Below are positions 47,301 through 59,320 of a DNA stretch of 64,000 nt, one piece after another. Each line of letters begins with the position of its first letter. The first letter of the stretch is position 1. Source of the DNA: Filobasidium wieringae. Taxonomy: Eukaryota; Basidiomycota; Tremellomycetes; Filobasidiales; Filobasidiaceae. Below the pieces are notes generated by a model. It searched no databases and had not been told where the DNA came from. It saw only the letters and a list, made by a program, of their open reading frames with translations. The stretch is from contig BCIV01000016.1 of the NCBI GenBank assembly GCA_001600055.1, positions 248,001-312,000 on the forward strand, given 5' to 3'. Made by a program: the position numbers and the translations under genes.

Positions 47301-49808
47301 CGATGCAATACCGCAGCCCCTATCAAGCTTGCAACTCACACGATCTAGCTCAGTCGACGTTGTGCAAGAGCATGCGAAGCTCATCGAGGTGCCGAAGAGC
47401 GATCTGGTGCCTTTGACCGTAACAAACGTACTCCCGGCGACTGGTACGGATAAGCAGAGCACAACAGTGACAGAAGGACCAGACGGTGTAGCCTCAGCAG
47501 TGGTGCCAAAGGAGAACAATGGTATCATTTCCGACGTTCTTGAGACTTCTGTGGGTGGAGAGGGTTCCCATGGTCATACGAATGAGAGAGCGAAGGTTTT
47601 ACAACTAGCGAGCAAACCCGCTAGTCCTCCCCAACCTCTCAATGAAGGTGCTGATCCCCAGGACGTAGGGATGCACGTCGACCTGATACCTTCGGGGTCG
47701 TCCCAACCTCCTGAAGTTATGACTGCCATCGAAAATGATACTAGTTCAGGCGACTCGTCCGAGATGAACACCAGTCATACTGCCAAGGATTCTGGAGCAC
47801 TTAATATACCTGCAAACCTACAGGCTGAATTGGCAAAGCTTGCTCAAGGAGTTCAAGACTCTGCCTTCACAGACGATCTGCACGAATCGTTCGAGACCGA
47901 CATAAATCTTAATGATCTTATCAATGGCGATACCTCAGCAATTTTAGCGCAGCTCGCGAGTTCCATAACAGTCCCTATGGCTGTTCAGCCGTCGGAGACG
48001 GATGATGCTCAAGGAACGATCCTCATGGACATGATAACTCAACTGACGAATGGAGGGAATAAAGCGCAGACAGCTTCGTTGCTAAACATACTATCTGTTG
48101 CTCCACAAGCTGCTACAACCCCTACTAGCGAGCTCTGGGCATCAGTACCACAAGCGCCTGTCGAGACGTAAGAGAATGTCTTTTGAAATGGTAACAAGGG
48201 AAACTCACCTTCTTCGACTTCTTTTAGCACGCAACAAGTGGCTCGTTCTTTCAGCACAGATATTGGTGTCCATAAGTTGAATTTAGGCCTAGCTGGGTTT
48301 CGAGAGGACGACGGACGAATATTCGTCCCACCTACAACTCGACAGGTTGAGCGCCAAATGCATCTCCGAGGAGGACTGTCTCACGAAGCCCTTCCCATTG
48401 AGGGTCATGCTCCCTTCCTAGATCTCGCTCTCAAATTCGCCTACGGGAAAGATGGCTATGCGTACAAGGAGGGTAGGGTAGGTACTTTCCCATATCTATA
48501 CGACTTGACCTAGCCTACACTAAGCCGTCCCGCTCTGCACAGATTGCTGCTGTTCAGACGATGTCGGTTACTGGTGCTCTGAAACTTGGCGCCACTTTCT
48601 TGTCACGCTTTCCTGCTCACCCTGCTTCGAAAGTAATTTATATTCCAAATCCAACGATTGAGGAGGAGGCTTGGGCATTGCGCGAGGCAGGCCTGGAGAT
48701 TCGCCTATATCGGTTCTTCGACAGAAGGACTGGAGGTGTGGACTGGGAAGGCATGCGAGAAGATTTGCAGAACGCGCCGCATCAATCGATCATTCTTATG
48801 CATGTCGGTGGAAGTACACCTACTGGCGCAGAGCTCACGGCTGCGCAGTGGCGGCTGATTACTGAAGTTATAAAGGTGCGTTCGTCCTTGACACATACAT
48901 GCTTTTGGAACTGCGTGCTGAACAACAGACCATATTCGATTTAGCAACAACGCCATATCCCGTTCCTTATTTCAGAGTTCCAAGGCTTGTCCAGTGGCAA
49001 CGTCGATCGAGATGCACAAGCCTTAAGAATTATGGCGCATAAACGGATCCCTATGGTCTTGGCTCAAAGTTTTGATGCTGTGAGTCCGCAACTTGTTCCA
49101 CATGGTGAAATCAACTCATACAAATTCATCAACAGGCCATGGGCTTGTACTCTGACAGTCCATCTATCGTGTCAATCGTGGCCAATGCTCATGCAGATAA
49201 GGACAGAATTGAATCGCAGCTCAAGCATATGGCTCGCGCAATGCATTCACATCCACCACCCTGGGGAGCTCACGTAGCTGCTACAATACTCGGCACTGAA
49301 AGCGTTTATAATAACTGGCAAGTACGATAAGAATCATCTATCTGACTGAACCGCTTACGTTCGTTTCTTGGAACCCTGCAGGACACAAGAGGTCAAAGCG
49401 ATGTCCGATCGTTTAAAAAGTATCCGTGAAAAGCTATTCGATCATTTGACCAACAAGCTCAGAACCCCTGGTAATTGGTCGCATATCCGGAAGACGCATG
49501 GCATGTATTGGTGAGCAATATTCCCTGAGCCGTCTTGCAAATATATATCTTAACAATTCTTTGATAGCAATACACTTCTAGCTCCACAGCAGCTACAGAC
49601 GCTTTCTTATAGAGAACACATACACCTACTACCGGAAGGCTGTTTCTCTCTGGGTTGTCTGAATGCAGCCAAGATCGAACAGCTCGCCCGTGCGATCGAC
49701 AGTGTGGTTCGAGATTCTCCTATGGAGGATGATGATCTAGCTGCCCAGGCTGCCATGCAAATCGAGATGGCACTTCGCCAAGGATTTGGGCCCGATGCTG
49801 GATTTTGA
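44347..49808 (+). CDS. Zn2Cys6 transcription factor with C-terminal pseudo-aspartate-aminotransferase domain
   Basis: Fourteen exons: 44347..45640, 45697..46087, 46148..46172, 46235..46238, 46312..46316, 46376..46404, 46464..46535, 46596..48167, 48228..48477, 48543..48875, 48945..49079, 49136..49317, 49382..49510, 49568..49808; 4662 nt, 1553 residues, frame closed throughout. Residues 1-545 are acidic and Ser/Pro-rich. A basic run (KKEKKRRNRM) precedes a complete binuclear zinc cluster at 564-592: CTECHRRKQAC, DRNIPCARC, VKRGVPELC (spacing C-2-C-6-C-5-C-2-C-8-C). It is built from five small exons, including 4- and 5-nt ones. After 530 disordered residues, an aspartate-aminotransferase fold begins near 1137 (HKLNLGLAGFREDDGR) and runs to the end (SGNVDRDAQALR, KHMARAMHSHPPPWGAHVAA, GNWSHIRKTHGMY). 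The catalytic Lys and most cofactor residues are replaced. The intron from 49318 has a GC donor (GCAAGT). Likely a nuclear regulator whose C-terminal domain senses or binds rather than catalyses; that is inference. Confidence 0.82.
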
Positions 49809-50000
49809 TCCACTGTAACAACATTACCAGCATGTTCAAGGAGGGTTTTAACATCGTTGTATCCATCACCATCTTTGATTTCGACTCTATTCATTAATTT
49901 GCATGTCCATACAGTCTCGTCCGCTGAGACTGATAAAGTTGCCGCACACTGAATCCATACCATCAAAACGTGTTGCATACCTTTCACGACCATAGCTGAC

Positions 50001-50927
50001 CTACCTAATGATTCCAGCTAGTAGTCCAGCAGTGTTCTGTACCAGCTCTCTGTGAGTCTGAATGTTGAACACGGTGAAACCTGCCGGATCCGGGCCGTAC
50101 TGGTGTCAACGAAGCACACATACGTCCTGCATGCGAGACCTACTAGCGAATGAAATATCACACAGAAGCTTCCGATAGGTCCAGACTCTCGAATCCCTTT
50201 CTTTCTTTGTATATACGCCTTCGTCTGTCTCAACCTCAAGCTTGATCAATTGGTCCAAGCTTTTGATGAGCCATAGCCGGCTAACGATGACACGCGCTTG
50301 AGGTCGGCTATCATCCGGGTAACGCACAAATCGACTAAAGGAACTCACTTAGCCCATTTGTCCGCCCAAAGACCTGCCCTCTTCTCGACGATGCCCAGCC
50401 TTGACAGACAGAAAACATCGTCAGCTATGTTGCAAACGGAATCAATCGTCTTCTTAGTCTCGAAACGGAGAGTACATCAAGCAAAGCTTACCGATTCCGT
50501 TTAAGAGTGCAACAAAGGCCGTTGCAATGCTGGACGTCTGTGTAAGCGGATCAGAGCGCAACAACACAAGAAGCGGGGCCAAGGGTGAGAAGAGAATCAT
50601 GCATTTTCTTGACAGTATAATTGTAATGAAGTCAACGCACAGCCAGAGCTTCTAATTGTTGCGAAGCTACACTCACCTGGCTAAAGAAAGGCTGCTAATG
50701 GCAGATGCGAGCTTTTGTAAATGATCTATTTTCATTATCTGTGAACCTAATATGATCTTTGCAAGGAAGATGTACATCTTAGTACCGTATTGTATGCATT
50801 TCAAAGTTTTGTCTCTCCCAGAACTGGTTTCCACAATCGACGATAGGATTACCAGCCGGGTAAGGTTGCGAGATGAATCGTCTTTGTGGTTGTCGTAGCC
50901 ATCAATTTGTTTGCCTTTCTGCACCAT
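50001..50927 (-). CDS. PEX11: PEX11-type peroxisomal membrane protein
   Basis: Exons 50927..50677, 50607..50492, 50424..50349, 50280..50144, 50080..50001; 219 residues, the usual length for the family. Pex11 proteins elongate and divide peroxisomes. The signature near the N-terminus is ETSSGRDKTLKCIQYGTKMY. It is followed by LARKCMILFSPLAPLLVLLR, an Ala/Leu-rich helix IATAFVALLNGIADDVFCLS, GLWADKWAN, WTYRKLLCDISFASF and the C-terminal membrane segment ELVQNTAGLLAGIIR. The last intron (63 nt, 50081-50143) is chosen because it removes an in-frame TGA and keeps the frame. It converges with the Zn2Cys6 gene, with 192 bases between the stops. It most resembles the PEX11C-like branch. Confidence 0.82.
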
Positions 50928-51374
50928 GGTAAAAGAGCCGCTTTGGTGTAGAACTGGCGAAAGAACAACTCCATATAGGTTCGTCGAGGTCTCGCCGAGC
51001 TGTCCGCTGCATGGGCGTATTACAGATATCCTGTAGGTGTCGACATAGCTAGCATCCGCACTTCAGAAGCGACGCGTATATGAGTCAGATTACTGTACCT
51101 GCTAATTGCTGATATCTGTTCAGTAGTATGGATGCCTTGTACTCTATGCTCCCACAAACCACAAATAGCACTTGGCACCACTTTTAAGGTCGATCAAGTC
51201 AACATATCGAATTGCACCAGTATCGTTCAGCTGCTCAGCGCGTAATCCTAGAGCAAGCGTTTCTTGCATTTCACGGGAAGCAAGACGATCTTAGCTGCAC
51301 CTGAAGAGCCACCTATCTAGCGATGAGATGCTAGTCCGAAGATAGTTGAACAATCCTTGCCGTTTCCCCTCGCA
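50928..51374. other. divergent promoter, PEX11 / CTK1
   Basis: 447 bases between divergent starts, with no ORF or site that could be assigned. Confidence 0.55.
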
Positions 51375-54300
51375 ATGTCAAACTGGAAACAACGGGGACG
51401 CCAGCATGATCCATATATCCGGGATGACGGGTGGAAGCGCAGGGAGGATCGACAAGCTGTAGCGGCATCGGTTCTGCCAGGAGATCCACGAAGGGACAGC
51501 GACCGAGCTATCAGGCAAGGTGAAGGTCTGGACTCGTCGCTTCGCAATATTCATGATGGTACTCCCCTCGGCACTCGAAGCTATGCTGACGAAAACCTCG
51601 ACCAGCCTTCAGGAAGCCGCTGGAATCAAGGAGGTAGACCTATCCAACCACGCAAGTTTTTAGATACAGAAGATCGCTACAGTAATAGCAGATCAGGCTC
51701 TGATTACAACAGGTCATACCATGATGCTGTGAGGGAGGGCCGCAATCGAGATTCCTTTTCTCAGAAAAAATCTACAAGTAGGCAAGCTTACAAATCAGTT
51801 AGTTCTCGTGCACACCAACCAACTAGCCACCGGGTCCGCGCAGACAGACGGTCACCTGAACGCTCTTCAACATCGCCCGAGCCGCTACACAGAGATACTG
51901 AGCAAAAGCGTAGATCTGTATCCCGACATAGTTCTAGCTCAATAGAACCGGTGAGTGGAAAATCGTATCCACGCCGTCACACTCGGCAACCTCTTGGACA
52001 ACCGGATAAGCACGATTCTTACGGCGGATCTGCTTATAAAGAGATACGTCGCAGCAACTCTCCGAGACCAAACGAAGCTACCCAATCTTATACTAGCAAC
52101 TCTCACAAGCGAAGTGCATATGCGGATGATGACAGGGAAATCAACAAGCGACGGAGATTGTCCCGTTCACCTTCCCCATTGGCCCCGGCAACAGCCGCAG
52201 TCGGCTGGGACCGATGGCGTCGGCAACGTCTTAGCAACACGAAGCATCCCGACACAAATATCAACGAGGACATCGGTAAAACTGGCAACGCCACTCGACC
52301 AGACGATCATTCTTCTGTCGTGCGGAATGCGTATGAAAATCGTAGCCATACAAGCACAAGGGTCTATTCTGGCTCTAGTCGAGAAATCGGCAGAAAAGGC
52401 TCTGGTCGAGCTTTTCAAGACCGCAGAGATGAGCCCGATCGCGAACCCCGCAGCTATCAAAGATCTCCATCTAGATCTCCTCGACGTTCTCAGGCAGATA
52501 GACCTTCATATCGTACTGAGCGAGTCAAACGGTCTCCTTCACCAGTCCGTGATATCAGACGGAGAAACGCAAGCGTCTCTTCCTTCTCATCTGACGAGTC
52601 GTCCGAACCTCAGGCACAGAGACCGAGTGCATATGTATCCAGCAGAGCTCGACGGAATACACGCTCGACATCGGTTTCTACTAGACGTGCAGTCGAACGG
52701 CTATCTTCTAGAGAGCGTTCCCCTCGAATCGATTCTGGGGGAGCTCCCGTCAGAAACAGATCGCGTACTCTGATACCGACAAGTCCAGCCAGAAACCGCT
52801 CTCCCAAAGGAGTCCGTTGGGCATCGCAACGCGATGATGATACGAGTCCGGCGTCGCCCAAACCACCTATAGTAATCCCTCCAAGGACAGGGCGTACCCC
52901 AACTGGACCTCGAAACACAAACTACGAAGGGAACCATTCTGGAGTGCATCATCGGTTTCTTACGAGAGTTTCTCCTACTCCTACTCCTGCTTTTGCAGAT
53001 CTGCCTGAAGTGAGCCCGAGGGCTTTAGCTGGTAGCCGCGCCTTTGTCAGTATCGCTCTTCCAAAGAAGCAATCGATCGTTTCGCAGGCAGCTCGATCTC
53101 CCGAACTCAAACCCAAGCCTCAGGGTTTGAAGGCGGACATGCTAGCCAATAATTCCGAGCTTGAGGGAGTTAGACGACAGCTGACAGCCGAGCAAGGACG
53201 ATACTCACAGTTGCAACATCAAGCACACCCTTACATGAGAACGACTATCTCGCTGCTGCAAAGAAAGGATCCTAACCTTGTCTGGAATGTCGAAGATTTT
53301 CTTCGAGACTCTTTTCGTCGAGAACCCAACGATCATGAACTCCACGCTATTGGTATGATGCATAGTCAGCTCAAGATCATCAGGCTGCTCGAGGAGCGAG
53401 AACAAGCGCTTCTCAATCTTATCTCCACTGCCGACGAGGCAGGTCCTCCCAGCACGGCGGCTATCGCTTCACCATTCCGCTCCCCGAATGGTGGCAATCA
53501 ACGTATTGTCGACAGGGAGTCAGCTCGATGTTACGAGCCACAAGGATCACATCCTAGTCCTACTGTACCATCGGAGCGGGACCTGAGGTCTCTAGACATA
53601 ATATCCTCTCAACGCGTCCAGCCTGAGGACTTACCAGTCGGGAGTTCCAACAAGCCGTCCCCGAAAAACTTCTCTCTGCCACAGCAAGCACCTTTGGTCA
53701 AAGGAAAGCCTTACGAGAAGATTGTACAAGTAGGCGAGGGTACCTATGGGAAAGTTTATAAAGCTCGGAATCAAGAGGGGTGTGGAATTGTAGCCCTAAA
53801 ACGAATACGAATGGAAGGAGAGAAGGACGGCTTTCCGGTGACCGCCATGCGCGAAATCAAACTACTTCAAGGGTTAAATCATGAGAATGTTATCAAGCTG
53901 CACGAGATGATGGTATCCAATGGTAAGCAACCTTGGCTTTCGAACTGGTGGATGTGAGGACTGACAGAAGGCTTGCAGGGTCGGTATACATGGTTTTCGA
54001 ATACATGGAGCACGACCTTACGGGAGTGCTTAATCAACCGCAGTTCATTTTTTCTGAAGGGAATCTTAAAAGTCTATCGGCACAAATGCTGTCTGGACTA
54101 TCATATCTGCATCAGAAATCGATTCTACATCGAGACATGAAGGGCTCAAACATCTTGCTCAACAGCATGGGTATACTTAAATTGGCAGATTTTGGTCTGG
54201 CCAGGTTTTACGATAGAAAGAAACGCAACGATCATACAAATCGTGTCATTACCCTTTGGTATCGTAGTCCGGAACTTCTCATGGGGGAGACTGTGTATGG

Positions 54301-54953
54301 AGCTTCGGTCGACATATGGAGCGCAGGGTAATTGATAGGCCTGGTGTCCCACTATTGTCGTTCTTTGCTCATCTGAAACAACCCTTTTAGGTGCATCATG
54401 CTCGAGTTATATGCTCGCAGGCCTGTCTTTCAGGGCAACGACGAGATTCATCAACTCGAGGTCATTACTGAGATAATGGGAACACCTACTCATCATGATT
54501 GGCCAGCACTTGGCGGCCTGCCTTGGTATGAATTAGTGAAGCCAAAGGTACAGCGAACGAGTCGTTTGCTCAAGACGTACGCCAAGTGAGATTGTTTCGT
54601 CTCTCCTCTTAAAGCGTTCGAGCAGCTCACACGCAGAATCAGTTCCATTAGTTCTAGCGGCTTAGCCGTGGTACAGGCATTGTTAGCCTACGATCCGAGC
54701 AAACGATCCAGTGCTGAGGAAGCACTATTAATGCCATATTTCACGCGAGAACTGCCTAGCCCAGAAGTGCCTTCGCAGTAAGCACCTCATTTCGCCTTTG
54801 CTATCGATTATTTACACTAAAAGTGCGCCTGCGGATAGTATCGCTGAAATCAAAGGAGAATGGCATGAAATGGAGGCGAAGCAGGACAGAGCTCGGCGTC
54901 GTCAGAAGGAAGGTCTGGCGAACGAGGGCATCATACCAGGAGTTGGGAAATGA
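51375..54953 (+). CDS. CTK1: CTD kinase catalytic subunit, CTK1/CDK12 type
   Basis: Exons 51375..53922, 53979..54327, 54391..54585, 54637..54777, 54824..54953; 1120 residues. The first 770 residues are Arg/Ser-rich and disordered (many RSxSP motifs), as in CDK12/13 proteins. The kinase domain spans about 778-1075: glycine loop [20 protein letters not shown] with the active Lys, the cyclin-binding helix [27 protein letters not shown], and an activation loop with a Thr before [13 protein letters not shown]. The short C-terminal tail after exon 4 is charged. The enzyme is expected to phosphorylate Ser2 of the RNA polymerase II CTD together with a Ctk2-type cyclin. The start is the first ATG (MSNWKQRGR); six upstream codons begin only with TTG. 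Confidence 0.93.
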
Positions 54954-55745
54954 AAAGATGCCATGATTCAGCGATGAGGGTCACCATCCTCAATTTCACT
55001 TGCTTGTTTAATCAGCTCGGTTACTCGTGTCATCAATGGGTATTTGTACAATATTGGACAAGGGAGATGAGGAAGATGTCCTTTGTCGGGAGCGACGCTT
55101 CTTCGCTGCGGCTGGCTCATCGTAATGCCACTGTATTTCCGGATCTGCTCAGTGGTGGTTACCGGATTTCTTGGTCGCAATAAAGTCATCGTAGATAACG
55201 TAAAGGGTAAATGCTCCGAGTCCCCACGTAAATCCAGGGAACAAGTTTCTATACCCAGAATCCCGCACGGTTTCTTGTTCAGCTTAGAACTGACCGGTAT
55301 CCAGCAATTCTCTTACCTGAACATCGCCTTGTTCTGGAAGATGGGTGACTTTCTCCAAGCTTCCCGCTTTGCCCATGGGTCTCGATATAACTTTGACATC
55401 CTAAAGGCAAACAAGCAGATATGCCCTCAAATTAGGAACGAAGTGGAGGAGTGTTTGGGGATGCATGGTCTCACTCACTTGGTATCCACCAGAAGTTTCA
55501 AAAAGGGAGAGAAGTGGGGAGAGTCCAACGTTGGGTGCCGGGTGGTTACAATCAGTGCATAGTTGCGATTGGTATGAATGGTAACGGTTGCCTGTAAAGT
55601 GAAGCCCTAATAATTCACGTTCGCTCGAGCGAATAAAGTACCAATTCGAATTCGTCCGTCATACGGTGGGATATCGAAAGCATCCTCTTTCAATACTAAT
55701 CCACACGTCCTAGGGCGCCAGCCTTTCCCAGCACATACCCAACCG
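54954..55745. other. intergenic region after CTK1
   Basis: 792 bases. A plus-strand open frame (55083-55562; first ATG at 55125, about 145 codons) is present but shows no recognisable motif and no splice sites joining it to a neighbour. It is left uncalled; it may be 3' UTR and promoter. Confidence 0.4.
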
Positions 55746-57460
55746 ATGCTAGTACCTCCGTCAGTTCCAACAGGGCAACATCACCAGTCTTCACAGCCGC
55801 TATCAGACCAGGATGTTCTGGGCTCGATCACTTTAGCTCTAGCGAGTACAGCGGATGGATTCGAACGAGATCTCACAACGAACATGAATGTAGACCGCGG
55901 AAACAACGGCGATCTCGTTGACGAATCGAGGTCGACGGATAACCATATAGAGGAATCTAACAGGGGCTCTAGATCTACTCTGGCAATCAAACGCGGACGG
56001 GGCCGACCGAAAGGATCTCTGGATAGGATGCCAAGAGCGTCTCGGGCAGGAAAGTCAGGGAGCGTGGATGATTTTGAGCTTGGGGAAGTCGGTCAGGATG
56101 TGTTCGATAATGACCCAGCATATACAGCTGCAAAACGTAGGCCGGGGCGACCACGAAAGCCAACCGGTGCAAGCGTCTCTGTGCATGAGGCGGCCGCGTC
56201 CAAACTCGGCAGTTCACTTCCACCCTATCAGTCAAGCTCGAAGAAGCCGTCACAAGGTGGAGAGGGTCCGAACCCAATGAGCGCCGAGAGGAGAGAGGCT
56301 AATCGATTGGCAGCGGAGCGCAGTCGACTCCGCCAGGCAGAAAGAGCGACCATTCTAGAGACAATGGCCAAAGGAATGACACAGGAGAACATCGAGTTAA
56401 AGAGTAAAATCAACGCTTTGATGGCACTGGCCGATAGTACCGATAGACCTGTCACTTCATCTCAACACCCTCAAGCTGCGGATTGGCAGCGTACTGGTCA
56501 TAAATTAGCGTTGGGGACAAACGAAAATCGATCATCCGTCAGCGTACCAATAGGTTCTACTGTCATAGTCGAACGTATGCCTTGTCTACAATCGGAGATA
56601 GAGGATGGTCTCCAACGCGATGCTAAGCAATTAGAAGCCTTGCTGAACGGAGGGGTCACGCAAGCAGCAGCTTCGTACACAGAGGAAATTGGTTCTACCT
56701 TTGATGAGCGGGAGACACTCGAGGACATCGCTAGACGCTTAGAAACGGAGCGCCAGCAGTCTTTGCAAAAACTGTCTCGTTCTCGAGCGGGACTCCTCCA
56801 GTTACGTGTATCTGCTGATCATCCGGTGCCATCTGCGGAGCATGACGTTGACGCTGCGCAAGTTCATCTGGCATTTGCCGGCCTCGAAGCACACGTCGAC
56901 CAATTACTTGCGGTAAGACAACAAGTTTCAAGTTCCGAACACATCTGACTTGGTTGCTGACAGCCAAATCGGATATTTAGCATTACGATCCCGTTCCCAG
57001 TATGAAGTCCAGTCAGATGTTTACTTTACCGGCGAAGTTCTCTCCGATACCACTGCCTGAGCCTTTGAAAAGAGGGCGTCCTAGCAAGGTTCAAGAAGAG
57101 AAGACCGTTCGGAGACGCACAAACAGAGCTCTCAACAAGGTCTCCACGAACGAACACAAGCAAGGATCGCGTCCCACGGAGCGCAAAGTGAAAAAACGTC
57201 CCGAGCAATTTCGGCGTTTCCGGGTTGAAGGGGACCCTGATAATATATACATCGAGAAGAGACAACCAGCTGCAGGAGCCCCTGGTGAGATCGTCGAAGT
57301 GATCAGTAGAAGAATTTATAATCCCCGACCGGATCTTTCAGGCTTCAGACACAAAGAGCGAAATCGGTCCAGCGATTTAGAGGCTCATTTAAACCGAATT
57401 GAGCCGCACACAAACTCTAGTGTTCTGGAGGAGCGAGGTGCCCACGACTCATTTTTGTAA
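55746..57460 (+). CDS. AT-hook and bZIP-like nuclear protein
   Basis: Exons 55746..56912 and 56981..57460; 548 residues. Three AT-hook cores are present: KRGRGRPKG (near 83), KRRPGRPRKP (near 130) and KRGRPSK in exon 2. A bZIP-like segment follows (about 180-225). Its basic region ERREANRLAAERSRLRQAER contains N-x-x-A-A-x-x-S-R, the bZIP signature, with a short heptad stretch after it. Further coiled-coil sequence lies at 340-370 (LEDIARRLETERQQSLQKLS). The combination suggests a chromatin-bound transcription factor binding A/T-rich DNA. No specific fungal family was identified. The single 68-nt intron joins in phase 0. Confidence 0.72.
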
Positions 57461-57700
57461 TGATACATATGTCTGAAGTCAGTGCTGGATGGCAAGCGAG
57501 AAAGTACGATAGTAGCTATGAAGCCGTCACGTCTAAGTTGAGGATTCCACCGGTGTAGTTCGTTGCACTTGAGGTTCTTTCACGACGCCTTTTGTCATTA
57601 AATGTCTGACATGCTCATGTGCTGGTCCGTTACGCCCACTTTGCACGTCAACGGATAGTTTATGTCAATATACGTATAGTTGCATCACGAGGAACGAGAC

Positions 57701-59219
57701 CTACTCGAGGTAAAGATCCAGCACATCATGAAGAAGGGGACCCGCTTTGAAATCTAGTTTTTCTATACCAGGAAGACCGTCAGCCCTGGTGGGTCCAGTC
57801 GATAAGATCAAAACCGGTTTCTTGGCTTCTACAGCCTGTTTGATGAGCCTGGACATTCTCATATCAGCTAAACACATCAAGATCGACGGCGATTCACAGG
57901 GTCACGTACCGGAATGCGCTGTAAGTTGCAAGTGAAGTGCCAAGCACAAGCACGGACGACGCGTTTGTAACCATTTGATGTCTGACTGCCTTTGATCAGT
58001 CTGCTGCTGGTTATATCGTCTGGGCCTTGCACCTCACTCACGAGCGATCCTTGATATCCTCTTTGATGGTTTCACCGAAAAACACGACGTTCGGTTTCAC
58101 TATGGATCCCTCTATTCCGATATCGTGACACTTTGAGCAAGATGGCACGATGAACTGCTCATATTGAACTTCTCCAAGGTCGACCTTTAAGCACGTTTTC
58201 AGAACACATTGACGGCTGAAGGCAATAGAATTCGACGAACATCTCCGTCTGGATTTGTCTTCAGCGGGCCTCCATGGGATTCTTCCACAATTTGCTGCCA
58301 TCTCGGGTTTAGTTCCGCTAATCGTTCTTGCCATCTATCTCGAGGCTCGACGTGATGATGCAGAGGACAATGAACATAATGCAAAGTTCCGTGTAATTCT
58401 AGCACTCTTCGATCCGTTTCTTCAGGCGTAAATGGAGAGGCTTTGTGATGTAGGCGATCCACCTGTTCATACTCCGTCAGCTTTTCCCAGCCTGATGGCT
58501 TTGTGGCTCTCACATTTTGCGTTATCAAAGATGGAGCTATACCAAGTCGTTGTAAAGAAGCGATATACATATGGGTAGGATTAGGTACCGCTTGCTTGAC
58601 GGGTATATACTGCCATTTGATAGAGTATTCAGCGGGGCATCCCTTCGCTAGGGCATGTGATAATAGCTTACCCCAATAAACGATCTTGCCCAGTCTTGAA
58701 GTCAAGTTAATGAGTACCAAGAATGCCTTCGGCGCAGCAATCTCGACTCACATCTTTTTCTATGAGACTCGCGCATGTAAAATATGAGACACTGTCTCGG
58801 TGAGGCAACTAAGTGAGACGGCATACCTGTACAGGTCTCCTTTGGAGCCGGGATCAACCAGTTCGCCATAGAAAATAGGACTGTTACCAGAACCTGGATG
58901 AGCGTTGTGAACGATAGACAAGGTAGAGACATGTACCGGAAATTTGGGTTCTGAGTATCTGCGAGTGATAGTGGTAAGGTAATAGCATCTCTATCTAGAC
59001 TACAACACCCTTACAATGGCCTTCCGTCCCCCTGTAAGCCCTAATACCACTGTCGACGCTTACTCCAGCACCGGTCAAAATGGCTGTTTTGTACTGTCCT
59101 TTATCGAGAAATAGTTTCAATTTCTTGACAGCATCTGCATGTGAGAGTCCAGCTAAAGGGTTGACGAAAGCAGGATGCTTGGCTGAAGGAAGCGGCAGAT
59201 TAGGTATCGAGATCCGCAT
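57701..59219 (-). CDS. SIRT4-type mitochondrial sirtuin
   Basis: Ten exons: 59219..59015, 58958..58937, 58880..58827, 58759..58752, 58694..58672, 58609..58514, 58462..58241, 58184..58042, 57981..57910, 57848..57701; 330 residues. NAD-dependent protein deacylase. Motifs are AILTGAGVSVDSGIRAYRG, NFRPIFYGELVD, RKRYWARSFIG, the catalytic ITQNVDRLHHKA and LELHGTL, KPNVVFFGET, and the NAD-binding VLVLGTSLATYSAFRL. The RKRYWARS motif depends on an 8-nt exon (AAAAAGAT, 58752-58759) that restores phase on both sides. Of the two Zn pairs, the second is CSKC. The first reads CPLH rather than CxxC. The N-terminus is short, hydrophobic and basic, with no acidic residue in the first 30, fitting mitochondrial import. 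Sirt4-class enzymes act on mitochondrial acyl-lysine; the substrate here is unknown. Confidence 0.9.
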
Positions 59220-59320
59220 GATAAACAAGCGTCTGAGTCTAGTTCAGAATTATGCCAGTTTGAAGGATACCCGCATGCTCGATCGTAGATCGGAGTTGAT
59301 AGCTCACTCTCATTTCGCAG

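Noticed and set aside
55125..55562. 145-codon plus-strand ORF after CTK1
   Set aside because: No recognisable motif, no clear start context and no splice support; kept only as a note in the intergenic entry.
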